A stretch of 63,163 nt of DNA from an uncultured Eubacteriales bacterium (GCA_902790905.1 CADATO010000011.1:1-63163), one strand, 5' to 3'. Positions 1-9,044 are shown, counted from the first letter of the stretch. Numbers and translations: made by a program. The notes: generated from the letters alone by a model not told the origin.

Positions 1-115
1 ATGTGGGGTGATGCTATTGTCTGGAATGAGCTCCACACTTCCACGGAATATCCTTCTTATTGGGATTAAGGACCAACACGTTTTGTCCTATAACCCTTTT
101 TGTGTCTCGTGTGAT

Positions 116-147
116 GCGATTCATGGAATCGCAATGCAGGATTCCTG
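116..147 (-). terminator. inverted repeat after the DUF975 gene, built on the GCGATTC octamer
   Basis: GCGATTC, a 3-base loop and GAATCGC form a short hairpin, followed at once by a second palindrome (GCAGGATTCCTGC). Both lie just beyond the stop codon of the minus-strand gene ending at 153, so a 3'-end or terminator role is plausible. There is no strong T-tract. The stem is made of the octamer that recurs across this window. Confidence 0.4.
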
Positions 148-152
148 CCGGT

Positions 153-1118
153 TTACTGCTGGCCGCCGCACTTGTTGCAGAACACCGCGCTTTCGGAGAT
201 TTGCGCACCGCAGTGCTTGCAGAACTTCATGCCGGGTGCGGGCTGCGGCGCAGCGGGCGCTTCCGGTGCTTCCGGTTCTGCCGGTGCGGGTGCCACAGGA
301 GCAACGTCCTCATTGCTGCGGTTGACCATGTTGCCCGCCTTGTCTTTGACATTGCCGGCCATGTCCTTGAAGCCGTTGAATTCGTCGCGGAAGCTGAAAT
401 CCGGGTTGTCCGCCACATGGCTGTGATCGTAGATGTCGTTGAACATGACGGTCTTTGCACTGTTGTAGTACGGGCTGACCCAGATGGCCAGGATGCCGAG
501 AGTGAGAACGACGAGGATCCACCATCCGATGAAGGAAAGGTCGAACACGAACAGACGGCCTTTCTGGCCTTTGGTCATCGCCCAGCTCTTCTTGAGAGCG
601 CCGACGGCGGTCTTGTCCTGCTCTCTGACCAGGATGTACATCGCCATGCACAGACCGTAAAAGACATAGATGCAGGCTACGGTCAGCGCGATCTGCAGCA
701 GCGACCACAGCAGAGAACCGAAGCTGAACCCGCCGCCATAGTCATAGTAACCATACATGCCGTAACGGAATCTGTTGATCATGGAAATCAGGGAAGAGAA
801 GGCGCTGATGATTCCGATGATGACCGGAATGATCTTGACGACTTCGAGGAAGAGGCCTGCGAGGAAGGACTCGCCGAACTTCTTCTTAAAGCCTTCCAGC
901 AGCATCATCTGCCCGGGCTGATCGCCCTGCGTCTGTCTGTAGTACAGATAGGTGAGGCCGAAGGAAAGCGGGCCGCTGACCACGAAGGATCCAATGCCTA
1001 CTGTGATGAGCGCGGCGAATGTGGTGGCGACTTCGACAAGGACGAGAGCCAGCAGGAGTTCGCCCCACTGTTTTTTCACGTTGTCTTTGCCGATCTGTTT
1101 GATCATACTTCTGTTCAT
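153..1118 (-). CDS. DUF975-family membrane protein with C-terminal zinc ribbon
   Basis: 321 residues. An N-terminal cytoplasmic stretch is followed by about five or six hydrophobic segments, including one near residues 20-45 and one near 205-225. The fold resembles DUF975 integral membrane proteins of Firmicutes (motif GALKKSWAMTKG near the fourth segment). An Ala/Pro/Glu linker (about 270-295) leads to a C-terminal zinc ribbon, CKHCG...CNKCG. The start has an AAGGAGC-type ribosome site. The function is not known; the ribbon suggests a cytosolic binding role. The similar zinc ribbon at the N-terminus of the protein at 21726 suggests such ribbon membrane proteins are common in this genome. Confidence 0.85.
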   Translation of the reverse strand: MNRSMIKQIGKDNVKKQWGELLLALVLVEVATTFAALITVGIGSFVVSGPLSFGLTYLYYRQTQGDQPGQMMLLEGFKKKFGESFLAGLFLEVVKIIPVIIGIISAFSSLISMINRFRYGMYGYYDYGGGFSFGSLLWSLLQIALTVACIYVFYGLCMAMYILVREQDKTAVGALKKSWAMTKGQKGRLFVFDLSFIGWWILVVLTLGILAIWVSPYYNSAKTVMFNDIYDHSHVADNPDFSFRDEFNGFKDMAGNVKDKAGNMVNRSNEDVAPVAPAPAEPEAPEAPAAPQPAPGMKFCKHCGAQISESAVFCNKCGGQQ

Positions 1119-1202
1119 GAACTATCAGCTCCTTTACTAGACTGCAAGAAACGCAGCAGAGACGCTGCATTTCAAAGATGGTTGTAGAATTATTCCATCT
1201 TT

Positions 1203-1231
1203 ATTATACGCAGAGAGAGCGGAATTCGCAA
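1203..1231 (-). promoter_or_regulatory. sigma70-type promoter for the DUF975 gene
   Basis: On the minus strand, TTGCGA (1226-1231) and TATAAT (1203-1208) are separated by 17 bp. The leader to the start at 1118 is about 80 nt and contains a small GCAGC/GCTGC hairpin. Confidence 0.6.
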
Positions 1232-1268
1232 TTGGTGCAGGGGCACAATACCACGGGCGGCAGGGGGT

Positions 1269-1296
1269 GCGATTCCGCGGCAATACATGCTATAAT
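1269..1296 (+). promoter_or_regulatory. extended -10 promoter for the cation exchanger gene
   Basis: TGCTATAAT forms an extended -10 (hexamer 1291-1296). No good -35 is visible; the octamer GCGATTCC (1269-1276) sits where the -35 would be. Confidence 0.5.
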
Positions 1297-1335
1297 AAAC
1301 CATTATCTGATGTCTTTGCGCTGAAGGAGTGCTGC

Positions 1336-2382
1336 ATGAAGTTTTTATATGCGTTGCTGGTGTTTGTCCCCCTTACGATCATAGGAGAAATGACCGGGTT
1401 TTCCGACCCGCTGCTGTTCGTGTGCAGCGCGCTGGCGATCGTTCCGCTGGCGGGGCTCATGGGCAAGAGCACGGAGGCAATCTCCGCGTACTGCGGTCAG
1501 AAGATTGGCGGGCTGCTGAATGCGACGTTCGGCAATGCAACGGAGCTGATCATCGCTTTTGTAGCGATGAAAGAGGGGATGTTCGATGTCGTTAAGGCGT
1601 CGCTTGCCGGCTCCGTGATCGGCAATATCCTGCTGGTGCTCGGCATGTCGATGCTGGTCGGCGGACTGAAATACAAAACACAGGAATTCAACCGGCACTC
1701 CATGAACATCACGGCGAGCATGCTGCTGTTCTCTGTGCTCGGTCTTGCGATTCCCGCTATCTTTACGCATACCATGCCGGAGGAGAGCCTGACCACCCAG
1801 TACGAAGGGCTGAGCGTCATCATCGCGGTGCTGATGCTGGTGATCTACGGCATGCAGTTCGTGTTCTCGTTCGTGACGCACCGGGCCCTGTATGAAGAGG
1901 GCCCTGCCGATGAGGAATCGCACCCGGAGACGAAACTGTCCGTCGCGATCGCGGTCCTGCTCGCCTCGACCGTCTGCATTGCGATCCTTTCTGAGATCTT
2001 CGTCGGGACCATCGAGCCCATGGCGGAGAGCGTCGGGCTTTCGAAGACCTTCGTCGGCATCATCCTGGTGCCTATCATCGGCAACGCAGCAGAACATTCG
2101 TCCGCGGTCTTCATGGCATACAAAAACAAGATGAACGCGGCGGTCGAGATCGCCCTCGGCTCCAGCCTGCAGATCATCCTGTTCGTCATGCCGGTGCTCA
2201 TCCTGCTGAGCCTGCTCTTCACACCGATGAGCATCGTCTTCACACCGTTCGAGCTGGTCGCGGTGACGGCATCTGTGCTGATTGCCAACCGGGTCGATGC
2301 GGACGGCGAGTCCAACTGGCTGGAAGGGTTGCAGCTGGTGAGCGTCTATATCATCATCGGCGCGGCATTCTTCTTCGTGTAA
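1336..2382 (+). CDS. cax: calcium/proton antiporter, Cax (CaCA) family
   Basis: 348 residues with about eleven hydrophobic segments. Both halves carry the hallmark Cax alpha-repeat: GNATELIIA near residues 66-74 and GNAAEHSSA near 249-257, whose acidic residues bind the cation in this family. An acidic loop (EEGPADEESHPE, about 190-200) separates the halves. The role is inferred as export of Ca2+ or related cations in exchange for protons at the cytoplasmic membrane. An ATG at 1336 preceded by AAGGAG was chosen over an upstream in-frame start at 1267 that lies inside the promoter. The DUF885 gene follows 27 bp downstream, so the two may be co-transcribed. Confidence 0.93.
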   Translation: MKFLYALLVFVPLTIIGEMTGFSDPLLFVCSALAIVPLAGLMGKSTEAISAYCGQKIGGLLNATFGNATELIIAFVAMKEGMFDVVKASLAGSVIGNILLVLGMSMLVGGLKYKTQEFNRHSMNITASMLLFSVLGLAIPAIFTHTMPEESLTTQYEGLSVIIAVLMLVIYGMQFVFSFVTHRALYEEGPADEESHPETKLSVAIAVLLASTVCIAILSEIFVGTIEPMAESVGLSKTFVGIILVPIIGNAAEHSSAVFMAYKNKMNAAVEIALGSSLQIILFVMPVLILLSLLFTPMSIVFTPFELVAVTASVLIANRVDADGESNWLEGLQLVSVYIIIGAAFFFV

Positions 2383-2409
2383 GCAAAAGGACAGCGAGGT
2401 ACGACACAC

Positions 2410-4308
2410 ATGAGAAAGCAGAGAAGAACCATCGGCATACTGGCGTTGATCCTGGCCCTGCAGATGGCGTTTGCCGTCCCCGCAGCGGCAGACACTCAGA
2501 CGGATTTTGACCAGTTCCTGCAGGAGGACTGGGAAGAGACCGTGGAGTCGGACTACCTGACCATGCACACCTCTGTATACGACTACAAAAGTCTGGGGCT
2601 TGAGAAACCGGAGGTGACGCTCGGGGACATCGATTACGAGGAGTTCAAAGAATCCGTGGATTCGGCGCAGGAGACGCTGGATAAGCTCCATGCGTTCGAC
2701 CCGGCGGAGCTGAGCGATGCCCAGAAGTATGACTACTACATCTATGAGTTTTATCTGGAATCGCTGCGCGATCTCTACAAATACCCCAACCTCAACGACA
2801 TGTTCCGGCCGTACACCGGTTATCTTACCAATGTAACCGACTATTTTGCGGACTTCCCGTTCTATGAAAAGGAGGATGTGGAGGACTACCTGACGCTGGT
2901 CGCGGAGATCCCGGACTACATCGAACAGATGAAAACACTTACCCGGGAGCAGGCGGAGCAGGGGTACTTCCTGGATGACTATTCCGTCGATGATGCCATG
3001 TTTGAGCTGAACGAGTTCATCGAGGCGGGTGAAGAGAATACAATGATCGTCAACTTCGAGGACAACCTGGACAAGTTCGACGGGTTGACGGAGGAAGAAA
3101 AAGAGGCGTACAAGGCGCGCAACCGGGAGATCGTCCTCGAGGGCATCATCCCGGCCTATCAGGGCGTGCGGAGTCTTCTTTCGGAGCTGAAAGGCTCAAG
3201 GGCGGCTGTCGGGGGGATCTGCGACTATCCCGACGGGAGCGATTACTATGATGCACTGGTGCGGTACAACTGCAGCACGGACATGACGATCGAGGAAATC
3301 TTCGAGTTCCTGACCAAAGCTGGGGTGGAAGGCAACGCCTATCTGGAAAAGCTGCTGAAGGGCAATCCGGACTTTGATGCGTCCGCCACGATCAAGCACC
3401 TGCAGGACCTGGACGACATGCTGGCATATCTGCAGGATCATATGGAAGGCTTCCCCGAAGGACCGGATGTGGAGTATACGCCTTCCTACCTGCCGCCGGG
3501 GTCCAACGACTTCGCCATGGCGTATTACATCGTGGCGCCGGTGGACAACATCCATCAGAATATCATCCGCGTGAACAAAGAGAACATGAGCGACGTGAAC
3601 ACCATGTACTACACGCTGGCGCACGAGGGTTTTCCGGGGCATCTGTACCAGTTCACCTGGCACCAGGCGCAGGAAGACTACAAGCCGTTCCGCCACGAAC
3701 TGACCTTCATGGGGTATGAAGAGGGCTGGGCCTGCTATGTGGAGCGCATCATGCTGGAGCGCTCGGGCCTTGACGAGCTGACCGCGGAATACCTCGCCAT
3801 GGAAGACATGCTTTCCTATGTGATGTATGCCGGGGCGGACATCGCGGTCAACGGGCTCGGCTACAGCCCGGATGAACTCGGCGACTGGCTCGAGGAGATG
3901 GGCTACAGCCGGGAGATCCAGGACATGATGTACAATATCTCGCTGGAATCGCCGGGCAGCTACCTGCCTTACGGATTTGGCGCGGCGAAGTTCTGGAGTC
4001 TGCGGCAGCGGACCGAGGACGCGCTGGGAGAGGACTTCGATGAAGAGGAGTTCCATTACCAGCTCCTGAATCACGGCCCGCGGCAGTTCGAACTGGTGGA
4101 AGAGGACTTGAATACGTATGTGGCATCCAAAGGCGGGCAGCTGCCGGATGACTTTACGTTCTTCTCTTCCAGCCCCGTAAAACGGGGGATGAGCGACCGG
4201 GCGAAGATCGCTGCTGTCGTGCTTGGCATCGCAGTGCTGGCGATCCTGGTGGTGGTCATCCGGGTGGGACTTCGCCGTAGACACAGACAACGCGACATTG
4301 TAGAATAA
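2410..4308 (+). CDS. secreted, membrane-anchored DUF885 family metallopeptidase-like protein
   Basis: 632 residues. The N-terminal signal peptide (KQRRTIGILALILALQMAFAVPAAA) suggests export. The DUF885 domain fills the body, with the zinc-site motif HEGFPGH at residues 405-411 and a downstream glutamate in GYEEGWACYVERI. A C-terminal hydrophobic helix (about 600-622) followed by Arg/His-rich residues would anchor it in the membrane facing outside. Members of this family are predicted zinc peptidases; the substrate is unknown. It lies 27 bp after the exchanger gene. Confidence 0.85.
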   Translation: MRKQRRTIGILALILALQMAFAVPAAADTQTDFDQFLQEDWEETVESDYLTMHTSVYDYKSLGLEKPEVTLGDIDYEEFKESVDSAQETLDKLHAFDPAELSDAQKYDYYIYEFYLESLRDLYKYPNLNDMFRPYTGYLTNVTDYFADFPFYEKEDVEDYLTLVAEIPDYIEQMKTLTREQAEQGYFLDDYSVDDAMFELNEFIEAGEENTMIVNFEDNLDKFDGLTEEEKEAYKARNREIVLEGIIPAYQGVRSLLSELKGSRAAVGGICDYPDGSDYYDALVRYNCSTDMTIEEIFEFLTKAGVEGNAYLEKLLKGNPDFDASATIKHLQDLDDMLAYLQDHMEGFPEGPDVEYTPSYLPPGSNDFAMAYYIVAPVDNIHQNIIRVNKENMSDVNTMYYTLAHEGFPGHLYQFTWHQAQEDYKPFRHELTFMGYEEGWACYVERIMLERSGLDELTAEYLAMEDMLSYVMYAGADIAVNGLGYSPDELGDWLEEMGYSREIQDMMYNISLESPGSYLPYGFGAAKFWSLRQRTEDALGEDFDEEEFHYQLLNHGPRQFELVEEDLNTYVASKGGQLPDDFTFFSSSPVKRGMSDRAKIAAVVLGIAVLAILVVVIRVGLRRRHRQRDIVE

Positions 4309-4350
4309 TGCTGGTGTTCAGAGCACGCAGAGAGGGCTGAGGGTAGATCT

Positions 4351-4965
4351 ATGCTCTTTATGATACTTACAGTATTGGCGGGCTGTGTACCGCCGCTGCT
4401 GTATGCGGCGCTGTTCACATTCGGCACCTATGCGCTGAGTGAGGAACTGGCCAAGTTTTATATGTTCAGACGAAGATTGAAGATCCTGGACGCAGAGCAT
4501 TCGTGGCTGGATCTGATCGTGTATGCGACGATCGTCGGTATCGGATTCGGGATCCTGGAGAGTATCGTCTTTGTGGCGACCAGTGGTCCTTTTGACATGC
4601 TGCTCCGGGGCATCACCATCCCGCACGGCGTTTTTCTTGCGTTCCTGATCCACGGGCTGTATGACTTTTCGCTCAGAGACGAGCTTCAGGCAGTCTCTCT
4701 TGATCTTGCTGCCGCGATTGCCTTCCCGGTAGTGCTGCTTGATGTGATCCTCATCATTGTGCTGATCGTCTTTGCCCGCAGGCATAAAAATGATCCGAAA
4801 TATACAACGCCGCTGAAGGAGGTGCCGCCGCAGCTGCGGTCGAAGGGGCTGTCCGAGGAGCAGATCGCACAGAAGATGCACACACTGCGCAGAGAGCTTG
4901 GCCGGCAGTACAAGGAAGCCGCCCCGCCAGGAGCTCGAACGATTGTGAGACGTTGGCTTCTTTGA
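4351..4965 (+). CDS. PrsW-family intramembrane metalloprotease-like protein
   Basis: 204 residues, mostly membrane helices. The PrsW motifs are in order: EELAKF (EExxK), GFGILES (GFxxxE), a His in PHGVF, and HGLYDF (HxxxD). B. subtilis PrsW cleaves an anti-sigma factor; no anti-sigma gene is visible here, so the substrate is unknown. The C-terminal tail (about 150-204) is charged and cytosolic. The last residues (PPGARTIVRRWLL) are encoded by DNA that partly matches the tRNA-Lys 3' end and overlaps the next promoter, so the original 3' end may have been replaced. Confidence 0.75.
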   Translation: MLFMILTVLAGCVPPLLYAALFTFGTYALSEELAKFYMFRRRLKILDAEHSWLDLIVYATIVGIGFGILESIVFVATSGPFDMLLRGITIPHGVFLAFLIHGLYDFSLRDELQAVSLDLAAAIAFPVVLLDVILIIVLIVFARRHKNDPKYTTPLKEVPPQLRSKGLSEEQIAQKMHTLRRELGRQYKEAAPPGARTIVRRWLL

Positions 4966-4971
4966 TATAAT
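4943..4971 (+). promoter_or_regulatory. promoter for fic
   Basis: TTGTGA (4943-4948) and TATAAT (4966-4971) with a 17 bp spacer. The -35 lies inside the 3' end of the PrsW-like gene. The expected start of transcription is about 12 nt before the fic start codon, so the leader is very short. Confidence 0.65.
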
Positions 4972-4989
4972 TTTTTCAAGGTGATGTTT

Positions 4990-6060
4990 ATGAAAAAGGA
5001 CCCGTTTAAAGAGTATATTAAAGAGAGTGACCCCGATAAGCGGGATAAAGGATACGCCTGGCTTACCGCCATTGGATTGCAGGCTGTTGACGGGCTCAAA
5101 ACGTCAGATTATCTGATTGATACAGCAACTCGCAATATCGAAGGCGAGATTTCTTTTGATGAAGCAAATTCGCTTCTGCGGTCTTACTATGCTGAGAATC
5201 CTGCAAGTGACGCGTCTGACAGAACAGAGGAGGCGGATATAGTTTCCGCAAGAATCGCAGCGATTCTTTCTGAAAAGGCGTTCTCTTTTTCGCCGGGTGA
5301 ATACATCTCAATCCATAGGCGACTCTTCGAAGGCATCTATTCTTACGCAGGGCGGATCAGGGACTATAATATCACCAAAAGAGAATGGGTGCTGGATGGT
5401 GCAACAGTTCTTTATGGGAGCGCCACAGAACTCTTTGCTACACTAGAGTATGATTTCTCTGCTGAAAGGGCTTTTTCCTATCAAGGTCTTTCTATGGACG
5501 AGATCATTCATCATCTTGCCGTGTTTGTTTCAAGACTATGGCAGATTCATATTTTCGGGGAAGGGAACACCCGAACAACCGCGGTATTCTTCATCAAATA
5601 CCTGAGGACGCTTGGATTTGATGTCACAAATGATATATTTGCGGAGAATGCCTGGTATTTTCGGAATGCGCTTGTCAGAGCGAATTATAATGATTTAATC
5701 AATGACGTTCATGAGACGACTGCGTATCTGGAATTGTTTCTGCGAAACTTGCTGCTGAACGAACAGCACCCGCTGCATAACCGCGAAATGCATATCAGCG
5801 GCATTTTGAGTTCTGCAGAAAAAGCGAACATTGACGATCAAAAAGCGAACATTGACGAGATGTTCACTCCTAAGACTGCTGCACATGTCAGGAAGCTAAA
5901 GGAGGCGTTTGGCAGGCATACTGTTTTTGGGAGATCAGATGCTCAGAAAGTGCTTGGATTGAAACCAACCCGGAGCAGCGAATTACTACGTGATATGGAA
6001 GTGAAGGGGTTTATCGTTCCGGTTTCTGGACAAGGGAAAGGAAAGTATAGATTCTTGTAA
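4990..6060 (+). CDS. Fic-domain protein with N-terminal inhibitory helix
   Basis: 356 residues. The Fic motif reads HIFGEGNTR, beginning at His187; most family members have HxFx(D/E)GNGRxxR, so the second Gly is Thr here. Upstream, TRNIEG (residues 47-52) fits the (S/T)xxxE(G/N) inhibitory motif, placing it with self-inhibited Fic enzymes that usually transfer AMP to a protein hydroxyl. A winged-helix-like region ends the protein (about 300-356). ATG 4990 is chosen for the AAGGTG site six bases upstream. The gene is AT-richer than its core neighbours and sits just outside the first tRNA-Lys repeat, suggesting acquisition. The target is unknown. Confidence 0.85.
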   Translation: MKKDPFKEYIKESDPDKRDKGYAWLTAIGLQAVDGLKTSDYLIDTATRNIEGEISFDEANSLLRSYYAENPASDASDRTEEADIVSARIAAILSEKAFSFSPGEYISIHRRLFEGIYSYAGRIRDYNITKREWVLDGATVLYGSATELFATLEYDFSAERAFSYQGLSMDEIIHHLAVFVSRLWQIHIFGEGNTRTTAVFFIKYLRTLGFDVTNDIFAENAWYFRNALVRANYNDLINDVHETTAYLELFLRNLLLNEQHPLHNREMHISGILSSAEKANIDDQKANIDEMFTPKTAAHVRKLKEAFGRHTVFGRSDAQKVLGLKPTRSSELLRDMEVKGFIVPVSGQGKGKYRFL

Positions 6061-6094
6061 TGATAAGTGACGGGGAGTGCATTAAGAAGACAAC

Positions 6095-6123
6095 AAAGAC
6101 CCAACCACCGGTTGAGTCTTTTT
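6095..6123. terminator. hairpin beside the outermost tRNA-Lys repeat
   Basis: A 12 bp stem (AAAGACCCAACC paired with GGTTGAGTCTTT, one G-U pair) and 3-base loop. T-rich on the plus strand, so it can end fic; on the minus strand it lies just past the tRNA-Lys 3' repeat, where the tRNA terminator would have been before insertion. Confidence 0.7.
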
Positions 6124-6126
6124 ACG

Positions 6127-6150
6127 TTGGTACACCATCAGGGGCTCGAA
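6127..6150 (-). repeat. tRNA-Lys 3'-end repeat 1 (distal att site)
   Basis: 24 bp identical to the 3' end of the tRNA-Lys gene at 20844-20919, including the CCA end and part of the T-arm, in the same orientation. Marks the far end of the accessory region. Confidence 0.85.
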
Positions 6151-6806
6151 TTGGGTGGACTTTTTTCGACGAAACGCTGTAAGCGTTGAAAAGAAAGGAG
6201 TTGACATCGTCTAAGGGCGTGATTTTTCTGGAATGTACCCAAAAGTGTACCCAGCGCAATCCAATGCATTTTACGCAGTCCAACGCATTCAACGCGTTGG
6301 ATTTTTTTGTTTATGCGTTGGAAAATAATGATCTGCTAATCGCTCGTAAATAGTCATTTTCGCAGAAGCGTTAATTTTTGTAAAACTGTAATGATAGATC
6401 GGATTCATGGCGGATGATGTATGGCAGTGTGACCTTCGTACGGCGATGAGAATCCTCGGACTTGCGGGTGATAAATACGTGACTAAAGGGCCGGATCACC
6501 TGCTGCGAGTGGTGTTCACAGCGGCCATAATGACGACGGACACGGTTCGAGATGCCAAAGAACAAATGGCATTGGGGCTAAATAACAGAAAGCATAAGCG
6601 CAGTGATGAGGGACTGATGATCAGTTGACATGCTACAAGTTGCTGGATGAAAAACATATTTTATTCTGACATGATGTAGGTTGAGTGGCAATAATTGAAA
6701 GGGTAGGATGTGTTTAAGTTGAAGAGCCTTGCGACAGATGGCAAAGAGGCCAACATAACAACACGTATATAAATGTGCTCATAGAACATACAAGGAGGAA
6801 AAAATT
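6151..6806. other. noncoding left end of segment A
   Basis: About 650 bp without a convincing gene. It holds a small AACGC/GCGTT hairpin (6173-6187), two TACCCA repeats 12 bp apart (6237-6242, 6249-6254) that may be integrase arm sites, and a terminator-like hairpin (6281-6309). A 73-codon frame at 6407-6628 lacks a ribosome site and family resemblance. A possible promoter TTGAGT / 17 bp / TAGGAT near 6681-6709 precedes the biotinyl gene. Confidence 0.5.
6281..6309 (+). terminator. rho-independent terminator in segment A left end
   Basis: CCAACGC and GCGTTGG form a 7 bp stem around a 7-base loop, followed by a run of seven T (6303-6309). It ends whatever is read rightward from the att site. 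Confidence 0.7.
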
Positions 6807-7022
6807 ATGGCAAGTATCAAAGCGCCCCTGCCGGGAACAGTACTGAAGATAGAAGTTCAGGTCGGTGACACTGTAGAAGCGTTTGGCGATCCTGTGATCG
6901 TGCTGGAAGCAATGAAGATGGAGAATGAGCTTACCAGCGAAGAGGATGGCGTCGTCAAGGAAATCCTTGTTAAGGAAGGCGATGTTGTTGCTCCTGATCA
7001 GGACATGATCATTTTGGAATAA
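6807..7022 (+). CDS. stand-alone biotinyl (biotin carboxyl carrier) domain protein
   Basis: 71 residues, a single biotinyl/lipoyl domain with the biotinylation motif EAMKMEN, whose middle Lys would be modified. The start has a strong AAGGAGG site. It is first in a run with pxpB, pxpC and pxpA (30 bp to pxpB). No biotin carboxylase (AccC-like) gene is present in this window, so the carrier would need one encoded elsewhere. PxpB and PxpC are homologous to biotin-dependent carboxyltransferase and urea carboxylase domains, which may explain the association, but characterised PxpABC is not biotin-dependent. It is either a true subunit of a variant enzyme or a relic of a larger operon. Confidence 0.9.
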   Translation: MASIKAPLPGTVLKIEVQVGDTVEAFGDPVIVLEAMKMENELTSEEDGVVKEILVKEGDVVAPDQDMIILE

Positions 7023-7051
7023 TTGTCGCATATCGCGAAGGAGGGCGAACC

Positions 7052-8047
7052 ATGAGCGGAAAATATGATCCGATACTAAAGGTGATACCCGAGCGGGAAC
7101 ACTGCAAGGCGATTTACTTTCGCCAGGCAGGAGATGGTTTTCTGGAAGTAGTATACGGCGCTTCCGAACCATCATCGGAGAAAAATCTTAAAGATATTAT
7201 ATTAAATTCCGTCCGCGTCAACGTTATGGCGGACAGAGTGCGCGCTGCTAAGATCGATGGTTTGATCGAATTTGTACAGGGCGGTGAAAGTCTTTTGTAT
7301 CTTTACGATCCGTTAAAGCTTTCAACGGCGGACCTGATTGATCGCATCAGCGAGATGGAGATGGATCTGGAATCGGTCGAGGATGTCGAGATGGAAACGC
7401 GGCTCATTCGGATGCCTCTGGCGTTTGAACACAGGGTCGTCACCGAATCGATCGCGCGTTACAGAAGAGATATCAACCCGGACGCTTTTTACTGCAAAGA
7501 CAACAGCAACCTGGAATATATCGCGCAGTATAACGGCATAACAGTTCCGGAACTAAAAGAAAAAGTCCTTAAGACAAAGTGGTTTGTCGGTATGGTCGGA
7601 TTCTTCCCTGGCCTTCCGTACTACTATCCACTTGATCCCACCTGTGCCGTTACATGCCCGAAATATAACCCGGCAAGAGCTTGGACAGCGGAAGGCACGG
7701 TAGACATTGCGGACTTTACCTCTACCATTTTCGGCGTGGATTCTTCCGGCGGTTATCAGCTACTGGGCAGGACCGGCCCGATTTTCCAGACGACAAAGGT
7801 TCATCCTGCGTACAAGGAGAATCCGTGCCTGTTCAAGCCGACGGACATCCTGCAGTACTATGATGCCACCGAGGAAGAGGTGGATGCGACCTATGAGCAG
7901 GTTGCAAACGGAACGTATGAATATGACATCACTCCATATCACTTTGTCCTAAAAGACTGGCTGGAGTTCTATGACAGCCTGAAGGAAGAGACAGCTGCTT
8001 TCCGAGCGGCGCAGGAGGCGGGGCGTAAATCCGCTCCGCAGATTTAG
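7052..8047 (+). CDS. pxpB: 5-oxoprolinase subunit B / KipI family (allophanate hydrolase subunit 1 domain)
   Basis: 331 residues, longer than typical PxpB (about 220-240). The conserved core lies at roughly 175-285: GFFPGLPYYYPLDP, then GTVDIADFTSTIFGVDSSGGYQLLGRTGPIF, matching the GF-PG-lpYL...LGRT signature. The N-terminal part resembles the usual KipI N-domain with extra length. With PxpC and PxpA it is predicted to cleave 5-oxoproline to glutamate using ATP in the cytoplasm. RBS AAGGAGGGCG. pxpC starts 10 bp downstream, showing a tight operon. Confidence 0.85.
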   Translation: MSGKYDPILKVIPEREHCKAIYFRQAGDGFLEVVYGASEPSSEKNLKDIILNSVRVNVMADRVRAAKIDGLIEFVQGGESLLYLYDPLKLSTADLIDRISEMEMDLESVEDVEMETRLIRMPLAFEHRVVTESIARYRRDINPDAFYCKDNSNLEYIAQYNGITVPELKEKVLKTKWFVGMVGFFPGLPYYYPLDPTCAVTCPKYNPARAWTAEGTVDIADFTSTIFGVDSSGGYQLLGRTGPIFQTTKVHPAYKENPCLFKPTDILQYYDATEEEVDATYEQVANGTYEYDITPYHFVLKDWLEFYDSLKEETAAFRAAQEAGRKSAPQI

Positions 8048-8057
8048 GAGGTGCGTC

Positions 8058-9044
8058 ATGGCAAAAGTATTAAATCCCGGACTGCAGACATTGGTAAATG
8101 AGTGGATTGGACGAGTTGGATACATGGAGCTCGGCATTTCCCACTCCGGAACGATGGATAATTACGCGTCGCGCTTTGCGAACATGCTGGTAGGCAATGA
8201 CCTCAACGCGCCGATGTTGGAGCTTACAGCAGGCAACTTCGTCATCGAGTTTGAGGAAGATAAGATCGTAGCGCTTACCGGAGCCGAGTTCGGCGTCAAG
8301 CTTGCAGGAGCACCGGCTCCGATGTGGGAGAGTTTTGCTGTCAAAGCAGGTGACAGGCTGCAGGTCGCAGGTATGAATCCCGCTGTTTATGGGTTCCGTG
8401 TCTATCTGGCTGTCTCCGGTGGCGTTGATGTGCCGGAGTTCATGGGTAGCAAGACGACTTCTTCCACTGGCACATTTGGCGGCTTTGAGGGAAGAGCGAT
8501 CAAAAAGGGCGACGTCATCAAGTTCGGCCTCGACCCGGAAGGGGCAAAGGCCGGGATGATTGTCAACCCGAAATATAAACCAACATATTCGGACACCTGG
8601 GAAATGCATGCGATCCCCGGGCCGCAGGGCGCGCCGGACTTCTTCACCGAAGAAGGGATGGAGCTTTTCTTTACAGCGACCTGGAGTGTGCAGACGATCG
8701 CAGACCGCACAGGCATCCGTTTAGACGGGCCGGATCTCATCTTTAACCCGGAGCGCGCTGCTGCAGGTGGACATCCTTCCAATATTATCGACCATGGCTA
8801 TCCGGGTCCTGGCTGCGTCAATGTCAGTGGCAATACGCCGATCCTCTTCCCGCGTGAATGCCCGACGTCAGGCGGGTTCATCGTAGCTCTTTCCACGAAT
8901 TACGCGGACCAGTGGATGATGGGGCAGATGAGGCCTGGCATGGACAAGGTGAAGTTTATCTTGTCCACACAGGAAGAAGCGATCGAGATGCGCAAAGCGC
9001 AGAATGCGATCTTTGCTGATCCAGAAGCTGTCATTGAAAAGTAA
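8058..9044 (+). CDS. pxpC: 5-oxoprolinase subunit C / biotin-dependent carboxyltransferase family
   Basis: 328 residues, usual length. KVLNPGLQTLVNEWIGRVGYMELGISHSGTMD at the start is the PxpC/KipA (CT_A_B) signature, and GGVDVPEFMGSKTTSSTGTFGGFEGRAIKKGD is its central part. It should pair with PxpB to form the subunit complex that processes 5-oxoproline activated by PxpA. RBS TAGGAGGTG. Confidence 0.92.
   Translation: MAKVLNPGLQTLVNEWIGRVGYMELGISHSGTMDNYASRFANMLVGNDLNAPMLELTAGNFVIEFEEDKIVALTGAEFGVKLAGAPAPMWESFAVKAGDRLQVAGMNPAVYGFRVYLAVSGGVDVPEFMGSKTTSSTGTFGGFEGRAIKKGDVIKFGLDPEGAKAGMIVNPKYKPTYSDTWEMHAIPGPQGAPDFFTEEGMELFFTATWSVQTIADRTGIRLDGPDLIFNPERAAAGGHPSNIIDHGYPGPGCVNVSGNTPILFPRECPTSGGFIVALSTNYADQWMMGQMRPGMDKVKFILSTQEEAIEMRKAQNAIFADPEAVIEK

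Noticed and set aside
6407..6628. 73-codon frame in the left end of segment A
   Set aside because: No ribosome site, no resemblance I can name and no link to a neighbour; chance frame is the simpler view.
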